Of a DNA stretch of 64,000 nucleotides, positions 51,568 to 62,202 are shown one piece after another. The DNA comes from Chloroflexota bacterium (GTDB taxonomy: Bacteria; Chloroflexota; Anaerolineae; B4-G1), in the NCBI GenBank assembly GCA_024232355.1, contig JAAEPW010000238.1:20183-84182 (forward strand), written 5' to 3'. The translations under genes and the position numbers were made by a program. The notes under the pieces are model-generated. The model was not told where the DNA came from. It saw nothing but the letters and a program-made list of their open reading frames with translations, and did not search any database. Positions within the stretch are counted from its first letter, which is position 1. Each line of letters starts with the position of its first letter.

Positions 51568-54500
51568 TTATCCCGTCAACTCGTCAATCATCGCGTGAAT
51601 ACGGCGCACCGATTCGGGGTGGCGCAGCACGACGATGTCTGCGGCCGATTCAACCAGGGTGGACGCAGTGACCACTTCCCAGTTGATAGCGCGTTCTTTC
51701 CAGTCGCCCCAGGCTTCTGGCACGCCCTCACCGACCTTGCTCTCCTTCTGTCGCCAGGCCTCATAGCCCACGGTGACGATCATCGGCAGTTGGGTCATAC
51801 CGTCGCCCTGCAGGGCGGCCAGTCGCAGCCGCTCCATCACCGAGTAGCCGTACTCCATACCATAACCCACGCCAGCGCAGGTCGGGTCCATTATGACCCG
51901 CTCAACAGGCAAACCCATATCGGAGATCAAGATATTGAGCTGCTTGGCCAGGTTGACGTCCATCGCCGTGCGGGCGATGACCAGTTGACCGTGAGCCAGC
52001 GCCGCCGCGACGATGGTGCGATAGTTCTTTTCCTCGCACACGCCCAGCAGCAGTCGCTCGCCAGCCGCCGCCTCGGCGACGGGCACGAGCAAGTCATTGT
52101 CAGCATCTACTTGACCGGGCCCGAGCACAACCAGTGGCAAACCAGTCGCCGCGAGCACTTTGCGCACTGCAGCAACGGCGTTCTCTGGGGTGTTCGGATT
52201 GCCGTCGGCGTCTGTCAGGCTGAGCTGAAGCATGATCAGGCTCGCGCCTGCCTTTTCGGCAGCCTTGGCCCACTCGCCGGGATCGTTCATCGCGTCGCCC
52301 CAGGCCTCTGCCAGCAGCGGCGACCAGTCGTCGGGCTTGCGATCCTGGATCTCGATGGCGACCAACGGTTTGTTCGGGAACTCGCCCTCAAAGTCGAGGA
52401 ACGGCATCGCGTTCTGGCCACCGACGGTGACGGTGCTGGTTCGCGTACCGCCTTCGTCAGAGGTCGCGCCCAGCGTGACCTCACGGATGGTGCCCATCCA
52501 CTTTTCCTTGGCAAAGTCCAGGCTCTCTTTTCCCTCGGTCCAGGGGGGCACCTCGGGCCTAGCTATTTTTTTTACAGGGGGCGCTGCGACCTCAGGCGCA
52601 ACAGGCTGAATCACAACAGGCGCTACAGGCACAATGGGCGCAGATCCACCCAACTGTTGCAGTGCCGCCACCAGTGCGTCGCGGAAGCGATCCACGACGA
52701 TCCCGGCGGTGATTTCGGCAATCTGCTGAACGTCAGCGTCCGCCGTCACTTGAGGTGCGGCAGCCGGAGCATGAGCAGCCACTGGCACAGGTTTCGCCAC
52801 GACCGGCTCTGCAGCCTTGGGCGCTTCGACCTTGGCCTCAACCACAGGTGCTGCCGCGACCACAGCCGGTGCTTCTTCCTCTTCTACCTCGACCGCTCCA
52901 GAGACTGCCTGCATCACACCCATATCCTGAACCGGGTGCTTGACTTCTTCAACCCAATCAACCAGTTCATCAACCGAGGTAACCTTACGCTCATCGGCGA
53001 TGAGGTCGATCAGATTGGGGATGCCCTCGCGCTCTGCCACAGCAGCCAGCTCGGCGGACATCGAGTCTTTGAGGAAGCTCGACATCCAGACAACGCGCTT
53101 GAAACCACCGTCAGCCGAGACGAACTTGGGGCTGGTGAGATAGAACTTGCCTACACCCATCACACCGGGGGTCTGCAAGCCGCCACCGGCCATACCGGCC
53201 AAAGTGGAAAAGGTCATACCAGCAGGCGTCATGCTCGGGTCCTCACGGCTGACAACCATCACACCTTCCACCTCGGGCAAGTACATCACGATACACTCAA
53301 AGCAACCGCAAGCCGTCATCGGGTTCTCCATAATGGAATACAGAGCGACTTCTTGAACAGTTCCCTGTGAATTCTTGACAGCGTTCTCGTTGGTACCGGC
53401 CCAGTATCCCTTGACCGGGTCCAACAGTTTACCTTTGTTGACCGGCTGGTTGGGGCCGGTGGGATTGATCTGGTTGGACGCTTTGCAGTCCAGCCAGTTA
53501 TAAGCACCGCACAGGCCCAATCGCTGCGGGCTGACGATGCAAACGTGCGTCGGCGCGAACGACTGGCACAGCGTGCAGTCGTAGAACGTTTCCACAGCTT
53601 CGTCGGTCAGGTCGGCCAGGCGCTGGTTGCGGAACTCGTAAGCGGCGCGGGCCTTTTCCAGCCACTCGGCGTGCAGAGCGGGTTCGGTGATGATCTTGAC
53701 CTGGACCTTGTCCACGATAGCGCCAAAGTCGGCGTGGAAGCGGGCGTACAGAATCTCGCCAAAGTGCGTTAGATCAAAGCCCTTGTCGACCGCGCCCTTG
53801 CTGATCCGAATCCACGCAATGTCTCGCTGGCCGATGTGCTGGACACCGGAAGCACCATTGATGAAATAGTGCACCTGTCGCTCCAACACCGGCTCAAAGT
53901 CTTCCTGCATCTTGCGTCCAGCCACTTCGATGAGGATGCCCAAGTCTATCGCCTTGCCGACTTCTACGTCCTCAAAGCCGGGGCCGATAACTTCGATCTT
54001 GTGATCCTCTACCTCGTCCATGTCGGCCATACGCAGATACTCGAACGCACGGCTCTTTTTGCCGCCGAACTCGATCCGCATGTCGGCCCGGCGTACGACC
54101 TCGCCCTCAAAGGCCGAGCCGTAAGCAACAGGAACCGGCACCTCGGTGACCCTGATCTTGACACCACGTACTTCGATGGCCCGCTGCACCAGCTTGGCCG
54201 CCCGCTCGGTGTCGTTCTCCGCCTCGATCTCGTCCCACGGCATCGAAGTGACGTGCTCGTATTGGGTGACGCCAGTGGGCAGAATCTCGGGGATGATGGT
54301 ATCGGCGATGGTCGGGAAGCCATAGGAAATGGCTCCAGCGGCGGCGGCATACTTGAGGTCGTCCACCTCGCCCAGCGCCAACACGAAAGCAAAGACACGG
54401 AACTTGTTGTAGAGCAGAATATCCCGCCACTGACCGGCCTTGACGCCGCCAAAGGTCAGTGCGGAACGGGTAGCAAAGCCCACCGGATAGATGGCGGACA

Positions 54501-55173
54501 GCGTGTCCATACCAAAGGGCACGATGTAGGTGTCAAAGCCCATCTCGACGCCCTCTTCTTGCAACTGGTCAATCATAGAGCGACCATTGGCGTTGCCACA
54601 CAAAAAGATCAGGATATTGCGTTTTTGCAATTCCCGCACGATGCCGACGGCGGCCTCGTTGGAACGGGCCGCGCCGACAATGGCCGCAAAGCCCGGCATG
54701 CGGCCATCCACCAACGGGATACCCCAGGTACGCAATTGGATGTCATCAATGGGACCGTTCAGGTGTCCATTTCCTTCCCATTCGGGGTAATCGGTCATAC
54801 CGAGTGGCTCAAGCCCAGGATAGGGCTGTGGCTCTTCCCCATAGACAAAGCGGATGCCCTCGATGATCTCTGCGGCCAGCAAAGTCGCCTGCCCACTGTC
54901 GAGTGTCTCGCCCAGGTACGGAACCCACAGATTGTCGCCTGGCAGCGGGTGTATAAGTTTTTTGGCGTGATCCAACGCAAACTCCATATCTCCCAACGTC
55001 TCGACTTTGTGGGCCAGCATACCGTAAATGACCGGCAAAAAGTAGGCAGTGTTGGGGAACTGGACGGGGGTTTCGGCCCCCTTCTCTGCAATGGCCTTTT
55101 TGAGCAGTGCGTCTGCCTCGGCCACGATTGCGTTAGCGCCACGAATAGCGCGCGTTGCGATATATTTAGACAT
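51568..55173 (-). CDS. AcsB-AcsD fusion: acetyl-CoA synthase joined to corrinoid/Fe-S protein small subunit
   Basis: The 1201-residue chain has a complete bacterial ACS (residues 1 to about 755) and an AcsD TIM-barrel (about 875-1201), joined by a ~115-residue Ala/Pro/Val-rich linker. The A-cluster ligands are present as C533, C536, C545, C555 (Cx2Cx8Cx9C), and the proximal/distal nickel site as C622-G623-C624. The AcsD part has GQNAMPFLDFEGEFPN, DPTCAGVGYGMEYGYS and a C-terminal VTASTLVESAADI. ACS condenses methyl, CO and CoA; AcsD supports methyl transfer with AcsC. No stop or shift interrupts the frame. In the acetogens I know these are separate genes. Confidence 0.95.
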   Translation of the reverse strand: MSKYIATRAIRGANAIVAEADALLKKAIAEKGAETPVQFPNTAYFLPVIYGMLAHKVETLGDMEFALDHAKKLIHPLPGDNLWVPYLGETLDSGQATLLAAEIIEGIRFVYGEEPQPYPGLEPLGMTDYPEWEGNGHLNGPIDDIQLRTWGIPLVDGRMPGFAAIVGAARSNEAAVGIVRELQKRNILIFLCGNANGRSMIDQLQEEGVEMGFDTYIVPFGMDTLSAIYPVGFATRSALTFGGVKAGQWRDILLYNKFRVFAFVLALGEVDDLKYAAAAGAISYGFPTIADTIIPEILPTGVTQYEHVTSMPWDEIEAENDTERAAKLVQRAIEVRGVKIRVTEVPVPVAYGSAFEGEVVRRADMRIEFGGKKSRAFEYLRMADMDEVEDHKIEVIGPGFEDVEVGKAIDLGILIEVAGRKMQEDFEPVLERQVHYFINGASGVQHIGQRDIAWIRISKGAVDKGFDLTHFGEILYARFHADFGAIVDKVQVKIITEPALHAEWLEKARAAYEFRNQRLADLTDEAVETFYDCTLCQSFAPTHVCIVSPQRLGLCGAYNWLDCKASNQINPTGPNQPVNKGKLLDPVKGYWAGTNENAVKNSQGTVQEVALYSIMENPMTACGCFECIVMYLPEVEGVMVVSREDPSMTPAGMTFSTLAGMAGGGLQTPGVMGVGKFYLTSPKFVSADGGFKRVVWMSSFLKDSMSAELAAVAEREGIPNLIDLIADERKVTSVDELVDWVEEVKHPVQDMGVMQAVSGAVEVEEEEAPAVVAAAPVVEAKVEAPKAAEPVVAKPVPVAAHAPAAAPQVTADADVQQIAEITAGIVVDRFRDALVAALQQLGGSAPIVPVAPVVIQPVAPEVAAPPVKKIARPEVPPWTEGKESLDFAKEKWMGTIREVTLGATSDEGGTRTSTVTVGGQNAMPFLDFEGEFPNKPLVAIEIQDRKPDDWSPLLAEAWGDAMNDPGEWAKAAEKAGASLIMLQLSLTDADGNPNTPENAVAAVRKVLAATGLPLVVLGPGQVDADNDLLVPVAEAAAGERLLLGVCEEKNYRTIVAAALAHGQLVIARTAMDVNLAKQLNILISDMGLPVERVIMDPTCAGVGYGMEYGYSVMERLRLAALQGDGMTQLPMIVTVGYEAWRQKESKVGEGVPEAWGDWKERAINWEVVTASTLVESAADIVVLRHPESVRRIHAMIDELTG

Positions 55174-55186
55174 GTTCTCTCACCTC

Positions 55187-57175
55187 CTACTTTCCTGCCA
55201 GCCCATAAACTGCCTCAATCCGCTCTTCTAGCGGCAGTTCGAGCAGCTCTGGCATACGACGGTCACCGCTGCGCCCCCACTTGCTGGCGTCATACTCGGC
55301 CAAGCCCAGCGCAGCTCGTTTCTTATCGATGTGTGCCAGTGTGCGGCGCACGATGTCTTGCCAGTCCTCTGGGAATTCGAGCCTGCCGCCCACTTTCTTT
55401 TCCCAGACCTCAGTGATGATATGGTTGACGCCTTCGCTGGCTCCCACCGGGTTCCCGACGCCGAACAAAATGTAGGCGCCGCTCGCCACACAGTAGGTGC
55501 CAATGGCGATGGCCTTTTCACACATGTACTCTGGGCAAATACCCACGGCGGGCAGATCGTCAATGTCCTCTCCCAGCCCACCCTCTGTCGCCATTTGGGT
55601 CAGCACCGTGAGAATACGGGTATTGTCCACACAGGAACCCAGGTGAACTACTGGCGGAATACCGATGGTCTCGCAGATTTCCTTCAGTCCAGGGCCAGCG
55701 TTCTCCATCATCTCTGGCGATAGATAGCCAAACTTGGCAGAGGCGTGAGCCGCGCAACCGGTCACGACCACCAACACATCGTTTGCGATCAACTCGCGGA
55801 TGGTGTTGATAATGCCCTCATCCTGCGTCACGCGGGCATTGTTGCATCCCACTACGCCTGCAGCACCGCGGATGCGACCCGCCATAACAGCGTCGTTCAA
55901 GGGTCGGAAGGAACCACGGGAGATACCGCCCAACATATAGTTGAGATACTCGTGAGAAAAACCAGCAATAGCACCCGATTTGTGCTTGGGTATATGGGTC
56001 TCTCCTCGGTTGGGGTAATTGTCTATTGCGCGGCGTATGATGTCCTTTGCCGCGTCCAACGCTCGATGCTCTTCAAACTCCATATGCACCGCACCAGGGA
56101 CCTTGGCCTTGCGCAAAGTGGTGATCAATTCGGTGTGATAATCCTGTGTCAGCTCCCCCAGTGACTGCATAATGCATTGAATATCTACAACCATTGCCTC
56201 GACCGCACCGGTGAGAATCGCCAATTCTTGATGCAAGAAATTGCCGGCGGGGGGAATACCATGACGCATCAGGATCTCGTTGGAGGTGCAGCAAATGCCG
56301 GCCAGGTTGATGCCCTTGGCCCCCTTGCTCTTGGCATGTTCGATCAACTCGGGGTCCATAGACGCTACCACGATCATATCAGAGAGAGTTGGCTCGTGAC
56401 CATGCACCAGGATATTGACTTGATCTTTTTTGAGCACACCGAGATTAGCTTCCGATTGTACCGGGTTCGGGGTGCCAAAGATGACGTCACTGAGATCAGT
56501 CGCCAGCATCGAGCCACCCCAGCCATCCGCCAGGGATGTGCGCATCGCATGATCCAGAATGTGCTCGGGATCCAGGTCAGCGCCCTCGTGGGTACGGTGC
56601 ATCATCTCGACGACCTCGCGGTCCACACCACGCGGCGTAATCCCCAGCTCTTTCCATATTTTTTGCCGTTTCTCTGTAGCCCGTGAGACACAGATAATCT
56701 CACCACGTTGCTGACCGAACTGCTCCAGAGCCTTGGTTCCCACGTCCAGAGCAATTTCCTTAGTCTCTCGACCCAAGGTGGGAATGTCCATATGTCCCGC
56801 CACCTCAAGCAGTTTGGACACGTCGCGAATCTCGTATCCCTGTGCCTCATCCTCCGCAATAGCGATGAGCGTAAAGGCCAGGTCGCGCCCGTGATCCGAG
56901 TGAGCTGATGTACCACCCGCTACCATGCGCCCAAAGTTACGTGCTGCAATCGTGTCCAACGTCGCCCCGCACACACCGCGCGTCACTTTGCCGACGATGC
57001 GGCACGGGCCCATCGCACAAATCTTGCAACATCTACCATCCTCGCCGATAGGGCAAGGCTTGACCTCCGCCGCGCGGCTAAAGGCCGTCGAAGCGCCACA
57101 GGCGTCTGCAACCTCTAACATCTCGCACGCGGCGGGATCGATACTACGAATGAATTCTTTCTTTTCTTTCGCCAT
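55187..57175 (-). CDS. cooS: Carbon-monoxide dehydrogenase catalytic subunit (CooS/AcsA)
   Basis: This 662-residue Ni-Fe-S enzyme reversibly makes CO from CO2. The N-terminal D- and B-cluster cysteines are C41, C49, C50, C53 and C58 (in CPIG and RCCKICAMGPCRI), and C-cluster residues appear in VHGHEPTL, GICCTSNEI, VVGCNNARV, VTGCAAHA and ICPEYMCEKA. It is the bacterial CooS/AcsA type, without the archaeal CdhA ferredoxin insert. It is encoded 14 nt before acsBD in transcription order, so it should form the CODH/ACS complex with that fusion. GAGAGG lies before ATG 57175. Confidence 0.95.
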   Translation of the reverse strand: MAKEKKEFIRSIDPAACEMLEVADACGASTAFSRAAEVKPCPIGEDGRCCKICAMGPCRIVGKVTRGVCGATLDTIAARNFGRMVAGGTSAHSDHGRDLAFTLIAIAEDEAQGYEIRDVSKLLEVAGHMDIPTLGRETKEIALDVGTKALEQFGQQRGEIICVSRATEKRQKIWKELGITPRGVDREVVEMMHRTHEGADLDPEHILDHAMRTSLADGWGGSMLATDLSDVIFGTPNPVQSEANLGVLKKDQVNILVHGHEPTLSDMIVVASMDPELIEHAKSKGAKGINLAGICCTSNEILMRHGIPPAGNFLHQELAILTGAVEAMVVDIQCIMQSLGELTQDYHTELITTLRKAKVPGAVHMEFEEHRALDAAKDIIRRAIDNYPNRGETHIPKHKSGAIAGFSHEYLNYMLGGISRGSFRPLNDAVMAGRIRGAAGVVGCNNARVTQDEGIINTIRELIANDVLVVVTGCAAHASAKFGYLSPEMMENAGPGLKEICETIGIPPVVHLGSCVDNTRILTVLTQMATEGGLGEDIDDLPAVGICPEYMCEKAIAIGTYCVASGAYILFGVGNPVGASEGVNHIITEVWEKKVGGRLEFPEDWQDIVRRTLAHIDKKRAALGLAEYDASKWGRSGDRRMPELLELPLEERIEAVYGLAGK

Positions 57176-57188
57176 ATTTCAAACCTCT

Positions 57189-57524
57189 CTAGTATCGTCG
57201 GAACTCGCCCGACATCTCGCGGTCCGCCTCGTTGGTCACCGTCAACCGAAAATCAGCATCTTTCCACTGGGGATCTTTGCGATTTTTGGTCGGCAGTGTC
57301 AAAACGGGGACCTCTCCCTCGCCCACCGGGTAGCCAGCGTCAGTCAGCGCCTTCTCGATAGCCGCCTGGTCCGTCTTGGCACCATCATAGTTGACCAAAA
57401 CCTGCTTCCAGGCCGCACTGGCGTACACACTATCCACTCCCTCCACAGCGCCCAACGCGTCCCGCACTTTTAGGACGTGATGATCAGCCCAGAGGGTCGG
57501 TACGTCAAGTACCACTTTATCCAT
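57189..57524 (-). CDS. HMA-like small protein lacking the CxxC metal site
   Basis: The 111-residue protein starts with an HMA/ferredoxin-like babbab fold: VVLDVPTLWADHHVLKVRDALGAVEGVDSVYASAAWKQVLVNYD then a helix-strand ending DAGYPV. The CxxC of copper/metal chaperones is replaced by LWADHH, with two adjacent His. A hydrophilic tail follows. It lies between fhs and cooS with 13 nt to cooS. A metal- or protein-binding role for CODH/ACS is suggested by place only; I do not know a function for this type. Confidence 0.72.
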   Translation of the reverse strand: MDKVVLDVPTLWADHHVLKVRDALGAVEGVDSVYASAAWKQVLVNYDGAKTDQAAIEKALTDAGYPVGEGEVPVLTLPTKNRKDPQWKDADFRLTVTNEADREMSGEFRRY

Positions 57525-57560
57525 TTCTTACCTCCATGTTGGTAAATTGGTAGACAAGTA

Positions 57561-57597
57561 CCAAGTAGACAAGAACCTTGTTTCCTTGTCTACTTGG
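57561..57597. repeat. Palindrome downstream of fhs (AAGTAGAC family)
   Basis: CCAAGTAGACAAG (57561-57573) pairs perfectly with CTTGTCTACTTGG (57585-57597) around an 11-nt loop. It lies 16 nt beyond the fhs stop on the minus strand. Its arms share AAGTAGAC with the element at 44312-44346. A nearby GGTAAATTGGTAGACAAG is a partial third arm. Confidence 0.78.
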
Positions 57598-57612
57598 TTT
57601 CTTGCTCCCTAA

Positions 57613-59394
<1,782 letters not shown>

Positions 59395-59444
59395 TTGTGT
59401 TACCTCCTTTTATTATTATGTGTGCACAAGATTTATAAACAAAT

Positions 59445-59473
59445 GATAGACTGGTAAATAATGCCAGTCTATC
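59445..59473. repeat. Inverted repeat at the DUF166 gene stop
   Basis: GATAGACTGG (59445-59454) pairs with CCAGTCTATC (59464-59473) around 9 nt. The TAG stop codon of the DUF166 gene (59469-59471) lies in the right arm. The TAGACTGG core matches the 50.05-kb element. Confidence 0.7.
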
Positions 59474-60629
59474 GGTCTCCTAACTCATCAGTCACTGTTT
59501 GTGGCAAACACGGTCGGACCTGCGTCTCTACTGCCTCTCGCACAAAATCACCTGCGACCTGAAGCAGCGATTTTTCCAGGTCAGACTCTATCCGTGCCGC
59601 AGCCATGCACGGATAGTTACGATGAAATAGACCGGCCTGAGCGATGGACTTTTGTACGTCAACCCCGGCCAACTGGTCGACAATAGCCCGGGCACACCCG
59701 CAGGCCGCATCCCGCTCCAAATCTACTTGAATGATCCACTGATTGTCACACTCGATTCGAAACTTGGGGCGGCCAAAATACCGGGCAAACTCGCCAATCC
59801 AAGGATCGTCAAAGAAAATCTCATTCGAGCACGCATCACCCACAGATCCAACTCCAGGAGCAATATAACTCTGCTCGGTGAGAGAACAAAACGGTTTGGG
59901 AAACACGGCCGTGACACCCATCTCTGTCAAACGGACGTGAAGTTGAGGGATCAATTCATTCGGCAGCCAATCTACATTATCCACCGGCGCAATGACGGCA
60001 CGAGCATTGGTATGCTCTACAACACTGGGCACGAGTTGAAGTATATCCCTGCTCTCAACCAACGAAAGCAATAAATCAGCATCTGGCAAGCATGCAGAAA
60101 GAACATTTGATGCCTCTGATGCCGGGGAAAGATCTGATGGAACACACCAGGCATCTATCGTCCACGTCTCGGGGGCAAATTGACTGACATTTTCCAGAAT
60201 CCGCTCACCATACTGCCCTTGAAACATAACCAAGAGCCGCAACACGCCTGGACTAAGACCATGCCAGTCCGTCGGCTCGCGGATTGCTTCCAACAAATCC
60301 TCCACACGACGTCCGTGCTTCATTTGCTGGTAATAAGTGTGGATGCGGTTATCTTCTAGAGTCAATGCGACGACCTTAGCACCAGGGATAGATTCAAGCA
60401 CTTGGGCTACCAAGAGGCTCTGCCCCCCACCCCCAGCCTCGATAATGACCACATCTGGAGCCACTTGCTGTACCTGGGTCAGTACGTCAGGATCAACCAG
60501 TGGTCCTTCCCCTGGAGGAAAAGAAACAACACCTATGACTTGAATACCTGGTTGGTTGGAGAGAAGGCTCTTAACGCCCTGGGCGAAGAGTGGTCGGCTG
60601 GCTAGAATGAATACGTGGGTAGGATACAT
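59469..60629 (-). CDS. Receiver-like N-terminal domain fused to DUF166 domain
   Basis: About 386 residues. The N-terminal ~110 (VFILASRPLFAQGVKSLLSNQPGIQVIGVV, VAPDVVIIEAGG, KVVALTLEDN) resembles a LuxR-type response-regulator receiver fold, but the phosphoacceptor Asp is not in its usual context (IIEAGG). From about 165 the chain matches DUF166: WCVPSDLSPASEASNV, PKPFCSLTEQ, FGRPKFRIECDNQWI, VDLERDAACGCARAIVDQL and the terminal FHRNYPCMAA. DUF166 occurs in methanogens and acetogens; function is unknown. ATG 60629 is chosen from the nearby TATAAT promoter. It heads the long minus-strand gene array, just before fhs. Confidence 0.75.
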   Translation of the reverse strand: MYPTHVFILASRPLFAQGVKSLLSNQPGIQVIGVVSFPPGEGPLVDPDVLTQVQQVAPDVVIIEAGGGGQSLLVAQVLESIPGAKVVALTLEDNRIHTYYQQMKHGRRVEDLLEAIREPTDWHGLSPGVLRLLVMFQGQYGERILENVSQFAPETWTIDAWCVPSDLSPASEASNVLSACLPDADLLLSLVESRDILQLVPSVVEHTNARAVIAPVDNVDWLPNELIPQLHVRLTEMGVTAVFPKPFCSLTEQSYIAPGVGSVGDACSNEIFFDDPWIGEFARYFGRPKFRIECDNQWIIQVDLERDAACGCARAIVDQLAGVDVQKSIAQAGLFHRNYPCMAAARIESDLEKSLLQVAGDFVREAVETQVRPCLPQTVTDELGDR

Positions 60630-60663
60630 TAATTGTAACCGGCAGCAAATTGTTATGGCTATT

Positions 60664-60669
60664 ATTATA
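60664..60669 (-). promoter_or_regulatory. Putative minus-strand promoter -10 for the DUF166-fhs-acs array
   Basis: A perfect TATAAT reads on the minus strand 35 nt ahead of ATG 60629, giving a leader of about 28 nt. No clear -35 box is visible at the right distance, so activation by a regulator is possible. It is the only strong -10 I see upstream of this gene array. Confidence 0.5.
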
Positions 60670-60691
60670 CTTGGGCTACAAGAACTCGTCC

Positions 60692-60731
60692 ATAGCCCTA
60701 AAGGGCCATTCGGCACATTTTTATAGCCCTA
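60692..60731. promoter_or_regulatory. Candidate operator: direct repeats in the divergent promoter region
   Basis: The 9-bp sequence ATAGCCCTA occurs at 60692-60700 and 60723-60731, exactly 31 bp apart (about three helical turns), between the two divergent promoters. The first copy continues into AGGGC, forming a short GCCCT/AGGGC palindrome. The regulator is unknown. Confidence 0.35.
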
Positions 60732-60792
60732 TATAACTAGGTACTCTTGCCATGCTTGCAAACACATTGATACCAATCATACAAGAAAACCC

Positions 60793-60820
60793 TTGCCTCA
60801 AAATTGAAACGTGCTATACT
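60793..60820 (+). promoter_or_regulatory. Putative sigma-70-type promoter for the radical SAM-folC operon
   Basis: TTGCCT (60793-60798) and TATACT (60815-60820) are separated by 16 bp. A start site near 60827 would leave about 18 nt before ATG 60845. This supports ATG 60845 over an earlier start at 60752. Confidence 0.5.
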
Positions 60821-60844
60821 GAAGCCATATTATTATCAGAGAAT

Positions 60845-62197
60845 ATGACTATGGATGTGCTTTTGATTCAACCGAGATGGGGAGACATGAGCCGCTTTCC
60901 AAGCCGACCGCCATTAGGTTTGGCCTACATAGCCGGTGCTTTGAAAAGAGCCGGATATGAGAGCCACATCGTGGATATGCAGGTTGACGATACCGACATT
61001 CAAAATCTGATCGGTTCACGCACTCCCAAGTTGATTGGTTTTTCAATCACTACGTGGACGTTCAAGCAAGTACTTGAAGAGGTCAAACGTCTGAAACATC
61101 GTTTTCCTCATCTAGTCTTTGTCGCAGGCGGGCCTCATGCAACAGCATTACCCGAACAAATGCTGGGGGAAGGATTTGATGTCGTCGTAAGAGGATATGG
61201 GGAAGAGACCATTGTCGAGTTGGTGGAAAATCTGGACAGGCCAAACCTTTGGGCAAACATTGCTGGCCTATCCTATAAACACCAAGGAACTATTCAACAC
61301 AATCCCAAACGCAACCCTCCCAAGTCACTTGAGGGGCTGCCCTTTCCATCCTTTGACCTGCTCAACATTGAACGCTACAAGTGGTGCAGCATTAGTTCAT
61401 CTCGAGGCTGTTCGGCCAGGTGCCTGTTCTGTGCTGACTCGCATCTTTTTGCCAATCGCGTACTTTTGAGATCAGCCCAGAATTTCGTCGATGAACTAGA
61501 GTGGCTGTACAAAGAAAAAGGCATTCGAAAATTCTACTTTGTGGACGAACAGTTCACCTTTGACAATTTCAGGGCTCAACAGATATGCCGCGACATCATC
61601 CAACGAGGGATGAAAATCGAGTGGTTGGTAAACTCGCGAGTGGACCGGGTCACACCAGACCTGCTCCATCTGATGAAACAAGCAGGCTGCGTCTCTATCG
61701 CTTTTGGCGTCGAGAGCGGCTCGGACGCAATTCTGCGCAGAATTCGCAAGGGAACACGATCCCAAACCGCCCTGGCCGCCGTCCGTATGGCAAAAGCCGC
61801 CAACATCCGTGTCAAAACATCCTGGATTGTCGGGTTGCCTGGCACGTTTGAGGAGCAACTGGAGAGCATTGATCTGATGCGGTCTATGGAACCGAACCAC
61901 ATCGACGTGTTTCTGCTAACAATCTACCCCGGCACCCCCCTCTGGCGTAGGGCCAAAGAGTTTGGCATCACAATAGACGAGAATGACCCGCCGATGATGT
62001 CCACAGACAAACTCAACTCGGACAGATACCACCTGGATTATTTAAGCAACGAGGAAATCATCCAGATCGTCTCAAAAATGGAAGCGGCGATGATGGATCG
62101 AGGATATCAAATCAGTTCCCCTGGCAAAGAAAGCTTTGACCCACAATCAAAGGTAATGACCACCTTTCTTCGCCATTTCAAACAAACCGCCCCGTGA
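60845..62197 (+). CDS. B12-binding-domain radical SAM protein
   Basis: This 450-residue protein has a cobalamin-binding Rossmann N-terminus (MDVLLIQPRW, RPPLGLAYIAGALKRAGY, FSITTWTFKQV, FVAGGPHATALPE, residues 3-135) and a radical SAM barrel with SRGCSARCLFC (Cx3Cx2C) at about 185, plus FGVESGSDAILRRIRKGT and TSWIVGLPGT. The usual DxHxxG cobalt-ligand motif is not seen. Members do methylations or ring rearrangements; the substrate is unknown. It is followed directly by folC, so a folate/pterin or cell-envelope lipid role is worth considering. Confidence 0.88.
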   Translation: MTMDVLLIQPRWGDMSRFPSRPPLGLAYIAGALKRAGYESHIVDMQVDDTDIQNLIGSRTPKLIGFSITTWTFKQVLEEVKRLKHRFPHLVFVAGGPHATALPEQMLGEGFDVVVRGYGEETIVELVENLDRPNLWANIAGLSYKHQGTIQHNPKRNPPKSLEGLPFPSFDLLNIERYKWCSISSSRGCSARCLFCADSHLFANRVLLRSAQNFVDELEWLYKEKGIRKFYFVDEQFTFDNFRAQQICRDIIQRGMKIEWLVNSRVDRVTPDLLHLMKQAGCVSIAFGVESGSDAILRRIRKGTRSQTALAAVRMAKAANIRVKTSWIVGLPGTFEEQLESIDLMRSMEPNHIDVFLLTIYPGTPLWRRAKEFGITIDENDPPMMSTDKLNSDRYHLDYLSNEEIIQIVSKMEAAMMDRGYQISSPGKESFDPQSKVMTTFLRHFKQTAP

Positions 62198-62202
62198 TCT
62201 GT

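Noticed and set aside
51595..53370. Long open frame on the plus strand opposite acsBD (also at 53836-55416, 10098-11795 and 34158-35591)
   Set aside because: These are antisense frames of GC-rich coding DNA with no recognisable domains or ribosome-binding sites, and they lie wholly across strongly conserved genes on the minus strand.
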